Shown here in pieces: positions 39,500 through 49,865 of a stretch of DNA of 64,000 nucleotides. The translations under genes and the position numbers were made by a program. Within the stretch, counting starts at the first letter, position 1; every line of letters begins with the position of its first letter. The notes beneath the pieces are model-generated. The model saw only the letters and a list, made by a program, of their open reading frames with translations, searched no databases and was not told the origin of the DNA. This DNA comes from Trichomonas vaginalis G3 (Eukaryota > Parabasalia > Trichomonadida > Trichomonadidae). The stretch is taken from NCBI RefSeq assembly GCF_026262505.1, contig NC_067205.1, positions 14,880,001-14,944,000 of the forward strand, read 5' to 3'.

Positions 39500-40500
39500 G
39501 ACGATACACCCAAAATGTCACCTTTTTGGGATAACAAAATTTTATGTGTTATTAGAGTTCTGCAAACCATATGCACAATATCTATTCAGCCTGACTTCTT
39601 GTATATAGGAGTCTGGCTGAATAGATATTGTGCATGTGGCAATATAAGTAATTCCGAGATTACCATCGTGAGCTATAGTACACTACTTCTCCTTGGTCCT
39701 AGCTCAGTTCCAAGGATATCAGTGTTCAAGGATTTGGCAAGGTCCTTCTGAAGTCTCTCATTCGATGAGAGATTTCGGAAGAACCTTGCCTTAAAGTATT
39801 CCAACTCTTGTTCTCTTGTTCCTGAATAGTCAGAAAGTTATTTGACTACTTAAGGCAGAGATTATCCGAGGTCCCTCATTTGATGAGAGGCCTCGGATAA
39901 TCTCTGCCTTAAAGTTGTACACTTGTAGTCAATTAGAATGTAAGTATACACGGATAGGACAGCTTTCTTCTGAAGTCTTAGATTTGATGAGAAGCCTCAG
40001 AAGAAAACTGTCCTATCTGATAATAAAAGGAGTTTCAGAAGCTCCAGAGCTCCCTTTCGTAAGGAATGGGAGCTTTGAAGCTCCTGGTTCGAAGATGTGC
40101 TTCGCATCTTTCATCAGCATAGGACATTTACCATCTGGGACTCTGTTGATGAAGACTCAGGAGCTCCAAAGCTCCCTTTCGTAAGGATTAGGAGCTTTGG
40201 AGCTCCTGTTTCGTAGAAGAGCTTCGCATCTTTCATCAGAAGAGGCCCAAATGGTAAATAGCCTCTGCTGATGAGCTTCAGGAGCTCCAAGGCTCCCTCT
40301 CGTAACGATTAGGAGCTTTGTAGCTCCTGAAGGTAAGGTAGGATTGCTCTGATCTCTAATCAGTAGATGCCATGCCTCATTATGGACTCTACTGACAAGA
40401 GATCAAGAGCTCCAAGGACTCCCTTTTTATCTAGTGGCATTCTTACCATTTAGTAGGATCGCTGATCCTACTAATGAAGTGATCACTTAATGTACGTTTT
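39500..40500. repeat. Hairpin cluster 1: series of long imperfect palindromes
   Basis: At least eight consecutive inverted repeats lie side by side. They include 39567-39639 (arms of about 25-29 bp), 39736-39790 (26-bp arms, apex CTCATTCGATGAG), 39851-39911 (29-bp arms, 3-base loop) and 39953-40017. Three modules of about 120 bp follow (near 40040, 40160 and 40280), each with an AGGAGCTCC...GGAGCTCCT stem plus a TCATCAG...CTGATGA stem. The last is TAGTAGGATCGCTGATCCTACTA near 40452. Stem sequences differ between hairpins. No coding capacity is seen. It lies directly upstream of the truncated membrane-protein frame. Confidence 0.85.
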
Positions 40501-41184
40501 GAATAAATTGAATTTTTTTACAAAAATTTAGTATTTTTTATAAACATCACATATATATTATAAATACGTAAATATATTCTTTAATTCAAAAAATTCAATT
40601 CGGTTTCGGGCTGGGTATCCCAGCCCCAAGTATTCAATTTTATTCAATTTTTTAAGAATTTTTGGTTGGGATGCCTAGACCAAAACAAACTTTATATTTT
40701 GATGTGTAGATACGTATGTGTACATCATTATTGCGTTATATATTATGTTTTTAATGAAAAAAAAATCTGATTCAAAAAAAATTATCACTAATTAGTTGAT
40801 AACATAAAGAAAAAATATATAAATTGTATGTTTTGAGAGTATTTATCCACATTCACTCATATGAATTTCATTAAATAGTGTCTTTTTACTCCCAAATTTA
40901 TTTTGTATTATTGAAATCAAAGAAAAAAAACTTAAAAAATTTCTCGAAATTTTTATTTTTTAAAAAATTTTGGATTTTATATTAAAAACTGACACTGGGA
41001 GGACGATAGGGCTGGGATTAGAGATACCCCGCTCACTTGGGAAAAATACGGATCTATATTAAGATTTATATCACCTGAGAATGAAGATATTGGGAGACTT
41101 CCATATCTGTTACCATAAACAGAATTTGAGTCGGAATTATAAACAGTAATATCGAAAATACTGTCAGAAACTATGCATAATATA

Positions 41185-42483
41185 GGGTGTCCAAAGGTGT
41201 GTTTAGCACAAACCTGAATACTGCGAATAGAAATAAACAAGTTACATATATATAAAGTTTATTTAAATATAATCACCATTGGATTCAATCACGCGTTCGC
41301 AGCGATCGATCCAGGCTTGAAAGACACGCTTTAAATCATCATGAGAAAATTGCTCAAATTGCTCTCTTACAAAATTTTCAAGATCATCTGGACTCGCGAA
41401 TTCGCGTCCTTCAGCTCTCTTTTTTAGCGTGCCGAATAAATAAAAGTCAGAGGGTGCAATATCAGGTGAATAAATTGGGTTTGGAACAACTTTGACATTG
41501 TTTTCCACCAAGTAATTCATTACCTTATGACTTTTGTGAACTCTTGAATTATCAAAATGAATTGCAAACTTTTGTTTTTGTTGTTTGGATTTCTCAAACT
41601 CATCAGAATTGATAATTTGAGTAAGAACATTGTCAATTAGATACTGAGCATTCATCGTATTAGGTTTTTGAAGAATATCAATTGCGATGATGTCATTCAC
41701 GCCCCAAAAAACCGACAACATCATCATTGGTGTGTCAATTTTTTTCTTCGGGAATGTTTGCGGATTTTCAGCCTTCGGGATCCACATGATTTTGGCTTCT
41801 GTTGCATATTGAAACCAAGACTCGTCCCTGTTACTAAAAAGCGAAACTTCTTGGATTGATACGCACCCAATATAGAGAGGAGCTCTTTCGAAGATTGGAC
41901 TCTAGATTTTTTTTGAACTGAATTAAGGTTGTGCGGAACCCAACGTGTATACGCTAGTTTGTAGTTCAAATAATTGTGCAGATAATAACTGACTGTTGTA
42001 CGTGGTATCTTTGTCATCTCCTCTATCCTTCTGAGTGATGCTCTTGGGTCTTCATCTAGCGCTTGAAGAATTGCTTTGATTTTTCTTTGATCCGGCGATT
42101 TTTTGTCAATTTTTATGATGGGCGCCTTTTTGTTCATGAAGTGATACATCCTAACATGATACGTTACAGTGGAATAGTTAGGAGCATCCATACCGAAGCA
42201 TTTTACCAATGTCTCGTAGATTTTTTTACAGTCTTTGCATTTTTTTGCAAGAGCGAGGATGTTTTCTTTATGATTCATTAAAAAAATGAAAAAAATCCCG
42301 CCAAAATTTCCCGCGAAACCGCCTCTTGTCTCAAAATTCATTTTATATCCCGGCATGGCGCCAAAATACAACATACTCATCATATACATATATTCATATT
42401 TTTTATTATATATTTATAATCAGCATATGTCTCCTTTAATAGTCTCATATAGAGCGCTGTGCTAAACGCACCTTTGGACACCC
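41185..42483 (-). mobile_element. Tvmar-type mariner transposon, 1,299 bp
   Basis: The ends are inverted repeats starting GGGTGTCCAAAGGTG (about 26 bp, one mismatch), flanked by TA at 41183-41184 and 42484-42485, the mariner target. The internal transposase gene fills most of the element. It has inserted into a secreted-protein gene. Confidence 0.9.
41263..42278 (-). pseudogene. Mariner transposase, one frameshift
   Basis: Starts at ATG 42278 (MNHKENILALAKKCKDCKKI). The N-terminal part is a helix-turn-helix pair (ASLRRIEEMTKIPRTTVSYY). The first frame is lost exactly at the catalytic motif RFLVTG-DESWF: the DNA reads ACAGGGACGAG, one base short. The second frame from about 41830 continues with MWIPKAENPQTF, the second catalytic Asp in IHFDNSRVHKSHK and the third in YSPDIAPSDFYLFG (DD34D pattern). 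It ends at 41263. The enzyme would cut and paste the element at TA sites; this copy is inactive unless the base is restored. Identification rests on motifs and element structure. Confidence 0.9.
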
Positions 42484-43540
42484 TATATATATGTTTGAGA
42501 AGTAGAATATTGATATGACGGAATAACATATTTAGATGACGATCCATATGGTTGGATCCAGAATTCAAGAGAATTGTATGAATATGGAACTAGAAAAAGG
42601 CCAAATGAGACGTCGGCATTACTAGATACTGAAACTGTATAAGATGCGGATAGTTTGGAGATTTTGTATACTCTATTAGAAATTATATTTGAATCGAATT
42701 TGAGTGAATCAGGCTTCGATGTAAAAACAATGTAATAATTTCCCTGATTAGAAGGGGTAATGTCGAATTTAAACGTTTCGCTTGAATCATAATAAATATT
42801 TCTACTATAATAACCTGGGCCAGTGATATCATAAGAAAGTGCTTGGGCTAAAAAGTACACTAGCATAAAAAAAATTAAATTAAGGGTATAGTCCACTAAA
42901 AATTTTTAAGTTTTGACAATGAAAATAAGCTCTGTGACCATGTAAATATATATCTATGCAAAACGAGAGGTTATGCCATAATTTTTTTTAGTTATCAAAT
43001 TTTCCTTTTTTTGAGAGAAGTCTCTCAATAATTTGAGAAGAATCTTTGATATAAAGAGATACACATTTGTAGAACGAAGTAAGTGTTTTCCAAACATTTT
43101 ATATGTTCATCCTGTATAACAATATAAAGCTGCATAGTGCCATCTTGTGCGTTTGCTATTTTATGTACTTTTCATTGAGATAATCCCTCTTCTCGGGTGA
43201 TTTTAACAGTCAACTCAATTTTAAAATAAAGATTTCATCAAAATGATTTCGAAATTCGGATATTGATTATATAAATAGCACTGTTAACATATTTTGGATG
43301 AGTAAAAAATACCTTGTTTTGTATGCATTTAGTACACCTTTATTTTTGATTAAAACTATAAAATTTTTATTCCTTATATGTTTCGTACCGAAATGGCTAA
43401 CAAAAAAGTGACAGAAAACCTTAAATTGCGCGGCAATTTTAATTAAAAAAATAAACATTAATTTTTGTGATTGATATTATGCATTTTATTTATATTATAT
43501 AAGATTTAAATTTAGGGGAAAAATTGGAAAAAAAATAAGA

Positions 43541-43796
43541 TTGGAAGTCTTTAGGTAAGAAGGAAAGGGCAAGAGATATATAGTGTACCTATATACCTCT
43601 TGCCCTTTCATTCTAAGTAGAAATGGGAGAAACTTTGTCCACATCATAAGTTATGCGGACAAAGTTTCTCCGATTTCTAATGGGAATTGCAGGCTATGAG
43701 GCACTGATATATAATCAGTACCTCATAGCCTACAATTCCCCTTATTAGACTTCCAAACTTTGAGTTAATGTCTTGACATTAACTCAAAGTTTGGAA
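43541..43796. repeat. Hairpin cluster 2: four near-perfect hairpins inside an enclosing stem
   Basis: Hairpins lie at 43563-43609, 43626-43671, 43682-43740 (27-bp arms, two mismatches, loop ATATA) and 43751-43796 (perfect 22-bp arms, 2-base loop). TTGGAAGTCT at 43541-43550 pairs with AGACTTCCAA at 43746-43755 and encloses the first three, giving a cloverleaf-like fold. The four stems are unrelated in sequence. Confidence 0.85.
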
Positions 43797-43989
43797 AACT
43801 TCTCGTAAGAATCAATCGTCAAAAACCTCGATTGCAGTTATATTCATTGTGTTAAATTTGATTTATTTTGAAATTTTTATAAATTAAATTTTATATAACA
43901 TAAAGCGTTATGAATTAGTATTTCCATATGAATTTTATCTCGAAAATAGTAATTCTGTACAGTTATATTTCGGTTAATTTTGGAAATTT

Positions 43990-44148
43990 CTAGGAATACT
44001 TTAAGATAGTATGATTATATATAACTCTGCCTTCATGATTTATTTTAGCTTTCGCGCAAATATCAGTTAACTTAACTTCATTATTTGATTTTGTGATGGC
44101 TTCACAAAGCCAATCAATATCAATCTCTTCTGGAGAATGTCTTCTCAT
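43990..44148 (-). CDS. Small ORF, 52 residues, inside the TA-flanked element
   Basis: ATG 44148 (MRRHSPEEIDIDWLCEAITK) to TAG 43990. Its look (VKLTDICAKAKINHEGRVIY) is compatible with a helix-turn-helix, perhaps the N-terminal remnant of a transposase. It has no homologue in the window and could also be chance; it is included because it lies wholly within the element. Confidence 0.3.
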   Translation of the reverse strand: MRRHSPEEIDIDWLCEAITKSNNEVKLTDICAKAKINHEGRVIYNHTILKYS

Positions 44149-45244
44149 CTAGAATATTTTCAATACTTTACATACAAACATTTTTATTTCTAAAAAACTT
44201 TTTAATTTTTTCTAGGATATATGAATGAAAATAGTTAGAACAAGATTTTGAAGCTCAAAACATTAAAAATTATTAAAGATTTGTATAATATGATTAAAAA
44301 TGGGAAATAATATGAGGCAATATAAAGGAATATGAATATTAAATAAATATATCTAAATAGAAAGAATCAGAAAAATCAAATTATTGGCGCCAAAAATGTC
44401 ACCTTTTTGGTGAGCCATTTCGGTATGAGATATTTTTATTCCTTATATAATAAATAGTATATGTTACATAAACATGAAATTCAATAGCATTCAATTTTGG
44501 ATTTTTTAGATTTGGTAAATTTTAGAAGAAATAAAATCAGCAATCAAAATAAAGAAACTTTTTTTGTATCTTCTATGATTACCTTTTGGTACTAAATTTT
44601 GCATTAATAAGTAAATTATCTGTATTATTCTGTGAGCACAAGCCCTCAGTTATGCTGGTAGTGAATGATGAATCGTCATTTTGCGAAGAGAACGCGATTA
44701 TTAAGGTAATTTTGAGAATTGTCTTGAATTATTTAAAATTAAAGTTAATTGAATAGGTAGGATAACTAGTCTTTGCTAAATTTGTATAATTTGACCTTAT
44801 TCTAGTTGGATCTGAGAATATTTTGCTGAAATAATAAATTATATCGCCGATTTATGAAAATTTCTCTGATGGGACCGACTCGCTGAAACGTATTAGTGTT
44901 AATGGTAACTTGTCTGAATTTTCAAATTTTTTTCGAAATCCAAAAAATCACAAACAAAAGCATCAAAATTAGATTTGCATTTAAGGTTTTCATTTTTTTT
45001 GGAAAATAAAAATATTTTTCCCCAATAAAGTTTATTTTTACTTTTGAGAGGAATAGAAACGTTATTTTGGAATTTTGAAACGACAGAAATGTTCCATTTT
45101 TAATGTAGATTCTAAAATGGGGTCAAATTTTTGATTGAACCGTTATCCATTGAAAAACCTCGATTTTAAAATGTTATTCCAAAATATTCATCTAATGATA
45201 TAGTATATATTTATTAATTATTACTTTTTATTCAATTTTCACTT
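44149..45244. other. Mostly non-coding, transposon end then spacer
   Basis: It contains the right end of the TA-flanked element to 44425, then about 800 bp of AT-rich DNA without a recognisable gene. The stretch from 44630 to 45244 may belong to the transposase element that follows, but no inverted repeat partner was found. Confidence 0.4.
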
Positions 45245-46566
45245 TTGGCGGGATTTCATTTTTTTTGTTGTTGTATGGGCCATATTGTTCACCCAAAACG
45301 GAAAACAAAGGCAATGCATAACATTTTACTCCACGAACGTCGTCGACTCTCAGCGCGACAGATGCTTGGTGCTTGCATAATGACCGGAATGCCATATACA
45401 AAAGGTGCTCGCTTTCTTTCTCTTTGTGGAACTAAGCCCCCTGTGAAGAGTGGTGTCATGAGACAACAGAGATTTTGTGACGATAAGATTAGAAGACTTA
45501 AAAGTATTTCCCTAATGCTGTCGAGAAAGTCCTTCAGTGGTTACTTATCCATTGATGCAAGATGGACGCACAGGCGAAACTCGCCAAGTTGTACAGTAAC
45601 TGCGCTCGATGCTGTCACAAAAAGAGTTCTTGCATGCGTGAACATCAACCATATTGGTGGAAACAGACAGCATGCTCAGTATTCCGGAGCTTCCAACAAT
45701 ATGGAAAGTGCTGGAACTCGAATCATCTTGAAGCAATTAAAGAAATACAATATCTTGAAAGATGTTAAAGAGATTATTAAAGACCGAGATAACAAAAGTG
45801 TCTCTGTCTTTAAAGAATTTGGCGTCTCTCATCTTGAAAGATTCGATCCAGGTCATGTATCAAAAATATCTCAAAAGATTTTACAAAGTTCTCAGCTTCT
45901 CATAAGACAGTTGAAGTTTTCAACGACAAGACTCAGAAGATTGAAAAAATAGAGAGACCTTTCTGGGGTCTGAATGCAAGCCTAAGTATGTGGCTTTGGT
46001 CATGTTTTGCCGAAGAAAATATTGACAAACGTACGAAAATGTGGGAGAATTGTGTCTACCATTACGTAGGCAATCATTCTTTTTGCGAACCGCGCAATTA
46101 CAAATGCTTTGAATGGCAAAAAGGTGTCAATTCGATCCAACTTCAATTCATGCTCTATGACTGGGTTCACAAATGGACACCCATAGTTTCCAAAGTTTCT
46201 TCCATTGGATCTACCTGCATGAATGAAGCGTTTAACTCCAAAATTGCATGCTATTTGGACAAATCAAGAGCCTGGAAGAACATTAACATTAGAGTTAACG
46301 TTGCAATCTTAGAATGGAATGATCCAGAGCATTTTCTCGGAGATATACAAAAAGCATTACATCTTTCCCCACTTCCAGAAGATTATGTCAAATCATTTGA
46401 AGAGAATTGTTACTCCAAAATGATATTGAAACAAAAAACTGTTACAAAAGGTTCTAAAAAACAGAACAAATACAAAAAATCCATTCAGAGTGTACCAGGA
46501 GGAGATTATCAAGTTTTCAAGTCCGAATGGGAATCAGAAGACGAAGACATTGATGACTTTGATTAA
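45245..46566 (+). pseudogene. DDE-type transposase, one frameshift
   Basis: The first frame (45245 to about 45900) carries RKTKAMHNILLHERRRLSAR, then a DDE-like core with YLSIDARWTHRRNSPSCTV, ASNNMESAGTRIILKQLKKY and the acidic/His signature DRDNKSVSVFKEFGVSHLER followed by FDPGHVSK. The frame then shifts back by one near 45895 and continues as RPFWGLNASLSMWLWSCFAE, Cys/His-rich sequence and an acidic C-terminus (SEWESEDEDIDDFD) to 46566. The SNNMES...D...PGH layout is that of MULE/Kolobok-like transposases; the superfamily is not certain. Flanking inverted repeats were not identified, so element limits are unknown. Confidence 0.65.
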
Positions 46567-47040
46567 CGAAAATTACATTTTATTTATTGTTTTTGTTTTT
46601 AATTAAATTATTAGAGGGGGAACAAACTTGCCCAGTGAGGTGAAGTGAAAAGTGACTAGTTTACATGTCAGAAATGTAAAGTGTCAGATTTGAAACAAAA
46701 AATGGATTAATTTATTATTATATGATAGAGAGATTTGGTAAGTTACTATCAAATTTGTAAGTAAGGAAAAAAAGTAAGAAAGGAAAAAAAATTTTTAAAA
46801 AAAATAAAAAGCCACTCGCTTCGCTCGCGGTTGACAAAAAGAACAAATTCGAAAAATAATTGTATGAAATTACGAAACTAAGCCACTCGCTTCGCTCGCG
46901 GCTGACGAAAAGAACAGATTCGAAAAAAGATTGTATGAAATTACGAAACTAAGCCGCTCGCTTCGCTCGCGGCTTAAGTAAACAACATATTTCAGATTAT
47001 CGATACTAAAAATTTTTTTATTTTATAACATTTTTTTTGC
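46567..47040. other. Non-coding, includes the 71-bp satellite
   Basis: AT-rich spacer between the broken transposase and the MULE. It contains three copies of a 71-bp repeat (described separately) and no coding frame. Confidence 0.6.
46811..46975. repeat. 71-bp tandem repeat with CGCTTCGCTCGCGG hairpin
   Basis: The GC-rich core GCC(A/G)CTCGCTTCGCTCGCGG recurs at 46811, 46882 and 46953, exactly 71 bp apart. The spacer TTGTATGAAATTACGAAACTA is also repeated. The GC core can form a hairpin and stands out from the surrounding AT-rich DNA. Confidence 0.8.
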
Positions 47041-49548
47041 TTTTTTTTTAAAGCTTCTTAACTTAAATCATGGAATGTCTCAAAGACAAAAGTAGCATAC
47101 AGCATGTAAAGCTAAAGAAAGATAATCATAATTAATACCTTAATTTTTAATATTACGCATTTTTAGGTGCAAAATTTAAAAACATTCTAATACAATAGAG
47201 CAGTTTCCAAAAGTAGCATACAGCATGCAAAGCTAAAGAAAGATAATCATAATTAATACCTTAATTTTTAATATTACGCATTTTTAGGTGCAAAATTTAA
47301 AAACATTCTAATACAATAGAGCAGTTTCCAAAAGTAGCATACAGCATGCAAAGCTAAAGAAAGATAATCATAATTAATACCTTTAAAGTTTAAAATCTTG
47401 ATTTTTTTTAAAATCAAATATTTATAACTTTAATACATACAGCTTAAACCTTATACTTGTTTTCTCTTGTGAGAAAGCAATCTTACAAAGCTAACAATCC
47501 TAAAAAATAAAGAATTAAAATTTAATAATTTAATCTAAAATTAAAATCAAAATTAAATAAAATGAGTTCTTTGTAATAATACTTTCAAGGTAGGATATAT
47601 TTTACTGGGATCTATTGAGTCATCACTAACAGCATTGAGCAATCTATTGAGCATTGAAATACTCTCGATTTTTCTTTGTCTTTTTACATCAATTTCTGCG
47701 TTAGTTGCTTTTTCCATGATCCTAATGACACGGTCATCTGCTGGATTTTGATCAATTTTGAGTTTGATAACGAAAGATGGTATCACTTTTGTATAAATTT
47801 CTATAATAACATCATCAATTCTGAGATTTTTTCGATCAGGAAAATAGTCATGTTTGAGTGTTCTAAAATGAGCTTCGGCAATATTGTTAGTTGCGTCGCC
47901 TTCACGCCTGTCACGAGCAATCCATCTTGATATGTTGTAACGCCATTGTCTGTTAAAGTATTGAGATGCTGTTGGATCTGTGTCGAGCAACTCCAGAACT
48001 TGATCATAGGCAGCATTTGCTTCTTCCTCATGTTCTGCATCTAATTTGAAGACTAAATCCTTCATCAAATTATAGAATTGTTCAAATTTTTCTTGAGAAG
48101 AAAACTTATTTGATTTGCGAAGAATTGCACGAAGAACATGTACTCCGCACCAAAGTATTTGAGCTTGTGGAATGCTTTCTTCTATTGCTTGAGCTATCTG
48201 TGGAGCACAGTCCATGCTAATGTATTCTGGCTCAATTGTTACCCATCTGAGATAGGCGCACACGCAAACTTGAATGTTTTGATAAGTGTCTGGTTGACAA
48301 AAGAAATATAAAAAAGGGAAAATGTGAAAATCTTTGATTTTGCCAGTAAATGCATACAATGGAATGTTTGATCGCAACAATTTATAGGTGCTGTCTATAT
48401 GAAATGTCTTGATACTATGCGCATAAGCTTTGCCTTCAAAAGGCGCGTAATAGAAACACATATTATTGTCTGAGACTTCAAATGCAATGAGATCATCTGG
48501 AGATTCTTCTTGTACTGTCTGAACAAAGATTTGCAATGACACAACATCGTCAGGAGAATATCTAGTTTGAAGAGCATGTATTCTCTCTGCAAATCGTTTG
48601 ATTGCACGTGGTTTTTGAGCGTACATCTCTGGAATGGACGGACCTGTAAGAGGAATTTCAAGATCTTTGAATGCATTTAGCTGTGCTATCGCTCTTTGAT
48701 TGTCATCTGTTTGGAAGTAATGTTCTAAATATTTGCGATAAAAGACAGACGAATATTGACTTTTGTCATTTGGGGCGGAATGATCATGTTCTTCAACTAT
48801 TTTGATTAGTTTGTATTTATTTTGATCCAAGATTGCAACATTAAAATGTGCAGGACATTTTGTATATTTGCAGTGGAATGAAATCTGAGATCTTTCTTTC
48901 CTGACACGTTCACCATATCCATACTGTGCTTGTATTTCTTGTTTAACTCCAAATTTACAAAGATCCATAACAGTAAAGATAGTTTCTTCTTCTAATTCCA
49001 TTTGAAATTGAAATGAAAATTTAAAATTCAGAAATTTGAATAGATTTGGTCTGTAATTAAATGAAAATAGCAGTTTGTTCGTCATTGTTTGAGGCAAGAG
49101 TATTATAGGAATATTATATGATGGATTTGAGTTGCATATAAAGAGTGCAAAAGGATAAAGAGAGAAATTTTGTTAGATTAAATTATTAAATTTTAATTCT
49201 TTATTTTTTAGGATTGTTAGCTTTGTAAGATTGCTTTCTCACAAGAGAAAACAAGTATAAGGTTTAAGCTGTATGTATTAAAGTTATAAATATTTGATTT
49301 TAAAAAAAATCAAGATTTTAAACTTTAAAGGTATTAATTATGATTATCTTTCTTTAGCTTTGCATGCTGTATGCTACTTTTGGAAACTGCTCTATTGTAT
49401 TAGAATGTTTTTAAATTTTGCACCTAAAAATGCGTAATATTAAAAATTAAGGTATTAATTATGATTATCTTTCTTTAGCTTTACATGCTGTATGCTACTT
49501 TTGTCTTTGAGACATTCCATGATTTAAGTTAAGAAGCTTTAAAAAAAA
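47041..49548. mobile_element. Mutator-like element with long tandem-repeat-containing TIRs
   Basis: The left terminal repeat 47041-47537 and right terminal repeat 49174-49548 are inverse copies. Each contains a 121-bp tandem unit with AGTAGCATACAGCATG: two full copies plus a partial on the left, one full copy plus a partial on the right. This explains the roughly 120-bp length difference. The transposase gene fills the space between. Exact outer borders are blurred by T/A runs, and no target duplication could be fixed. Confidence 0.8.
47553..49085 (-). CDS. MULE transposase, intact
   Basis: An open frame of about 510 residues. ATG choices are 49085 (MTNKLLFSFNYRPN) or 49001 (MELEEETIFTVMDL); the second begins at the first well-structured residue. 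The N-terminus has a FAR1/WRKY-like zinc region (HCKYTKCPAHFNVAI ... EEHDHSAP). The MULE transposase core follows, with FHIDSTYKLLRSNIPLYAF (first Asp), ISMDCAPQIAQAIEESIPQA (second Asp), LWCGVHVLRAI, and later TNNIAEAHFRTLKHDYF (candidate Glu). It catalyses cut-and-paste transposition and leaves 9-bp duplications. It could mobilise the two non-autonomous insertions with 9-bp TSDs in this window (inference). Confidence 0.88.
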   Translation of the reverse strand: MTNKLLFSFNYRPNLFKFLNFKFSFQFQMELEEETIFTVMDLCKFGVKQEIQAQYGYGERVRKERSQISFHCKYTKCPAHFNVAILDQNKYKLIKIVEEHDHSAPNDKSQYSSVFYRKYLEHYFQTDDNQRAIAQLNAFKDLEIPLTGPSIPEMYAQKPRAIKRFAERIHALQTRYSPDDVVSLQIFVQTVQEESPDDLIAFEVSDNNMCFYYAPFEGKAYAHSIKTFHIDSTYKLLRSNIPLYAFTGKIKDFHIFPFLYFFCQPDTYQNIQVCVCAYLRWVTIEPEYISMDCAPQIAQAIEESIPQAQILWCGVHVLRAILRKSNKFSSQEKFEQFYNLMKDLVFKLDAEHEEEANAAYDQVLELLDTDPTASQYFNRQWRYNISRWIARDRREGDATNNIAEAHFRTLKHDYFPDRKNLRIDDVIIEIYTKVIPSFVIKLKIDQNPADDRVIRIMEKATNAEIDVKRQRKIESISMLNRLLNAVSDDSIDPSKIYPTLKVLLQRTHFI

Positions 49549-49668
49549 TGCAAAAAAAAATTGAATACTTTACTGGCTGGGCAAATTTGTCGCCGCCCCA
49601 AATTATTATTATGCTCATTTTCTTATTTTGATTTTTTCTCATTAAAAAAAAAGGTATTGGGGCCTCCA

Positions 49669-49766
49669 GGCACTTCGTGCCTTCTAGCCCTGAGGATGTT
49701 TGGTATAATGAAGTTTTTTTTTTTTCTTGGGATGGCCTTCCAGGCACTTCGTGCCTTCTAGCCCAT
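49669..49766. repeat. Two copies of a mini-hairpin repeat (GGCACTTCGTGCC)
   Basis: GGCACTTCGTGCC at 49669-49681 and 49743-49755, each followed by TTCTAGCCC and then similar sequence (TTTGGTATAATGAAGTTTTT or TTTAGTATAAATGAAGTTTT). This is a 74-bp direct duplication with a perfect small hairpin at its core, between the MULE and element 2. Confidence 0.7.
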
Positions 49767-49865
49767 AAAAAGTTTAGTATAAATGAAGTTTTTATTCGGA
49801 AAACCTTCTTCTGGGTCGAAAAACATTATATAATGTGTCGCTTTTCACAAATTATATATGTTTTC

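Larger units (their letters stand above)
40977..42896 (-). pseudogene. Secreted/surface protein gene split by a mariner
   Basis: The N-terminal half (42896-42486) has a signal peptide (NLIFFMLVYFLAQALS) and a Ser/Tyr-rich beta-type ectodomain, ending SYQYSTSQTYI where the mariner begins. The continuation lies beyond the mariner at about 41180-40977 (LCIVSDSIFDITVYNSDSNS ... YFSQVSGVSLIPALS). After removing the mariner and one TA, the two halves are out of frame by one base, so a second lesion exists. The composition resembles the ectodomain of the truncated gene at 38036-39484. They may be parts of one gene separated by the hairpin region, or two family members. Function unknown. Confidence 0.65.
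43386..44425. mobile_element. TA-flanked non-autonomous element carrying hairpin cluster 2
   Basis: The left end TACCGAAATGGCTAACAAAA and right end (inverse) TACCGAAATGGCTCACCAAA form inverted repeats of about 28 bp with few mismatches, with TA at both borders. The interior holds a run of hairpins near the left end and a 52-codon minus-strand frame. A sequence matching the right end (AAAATGTCACCTTTTTGG) also occurs at 39512-39529, next to hairpin cluster 1. Probably a Tc1/mariner-like derivative; superfamily uncertain. Confidence 0.55.
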
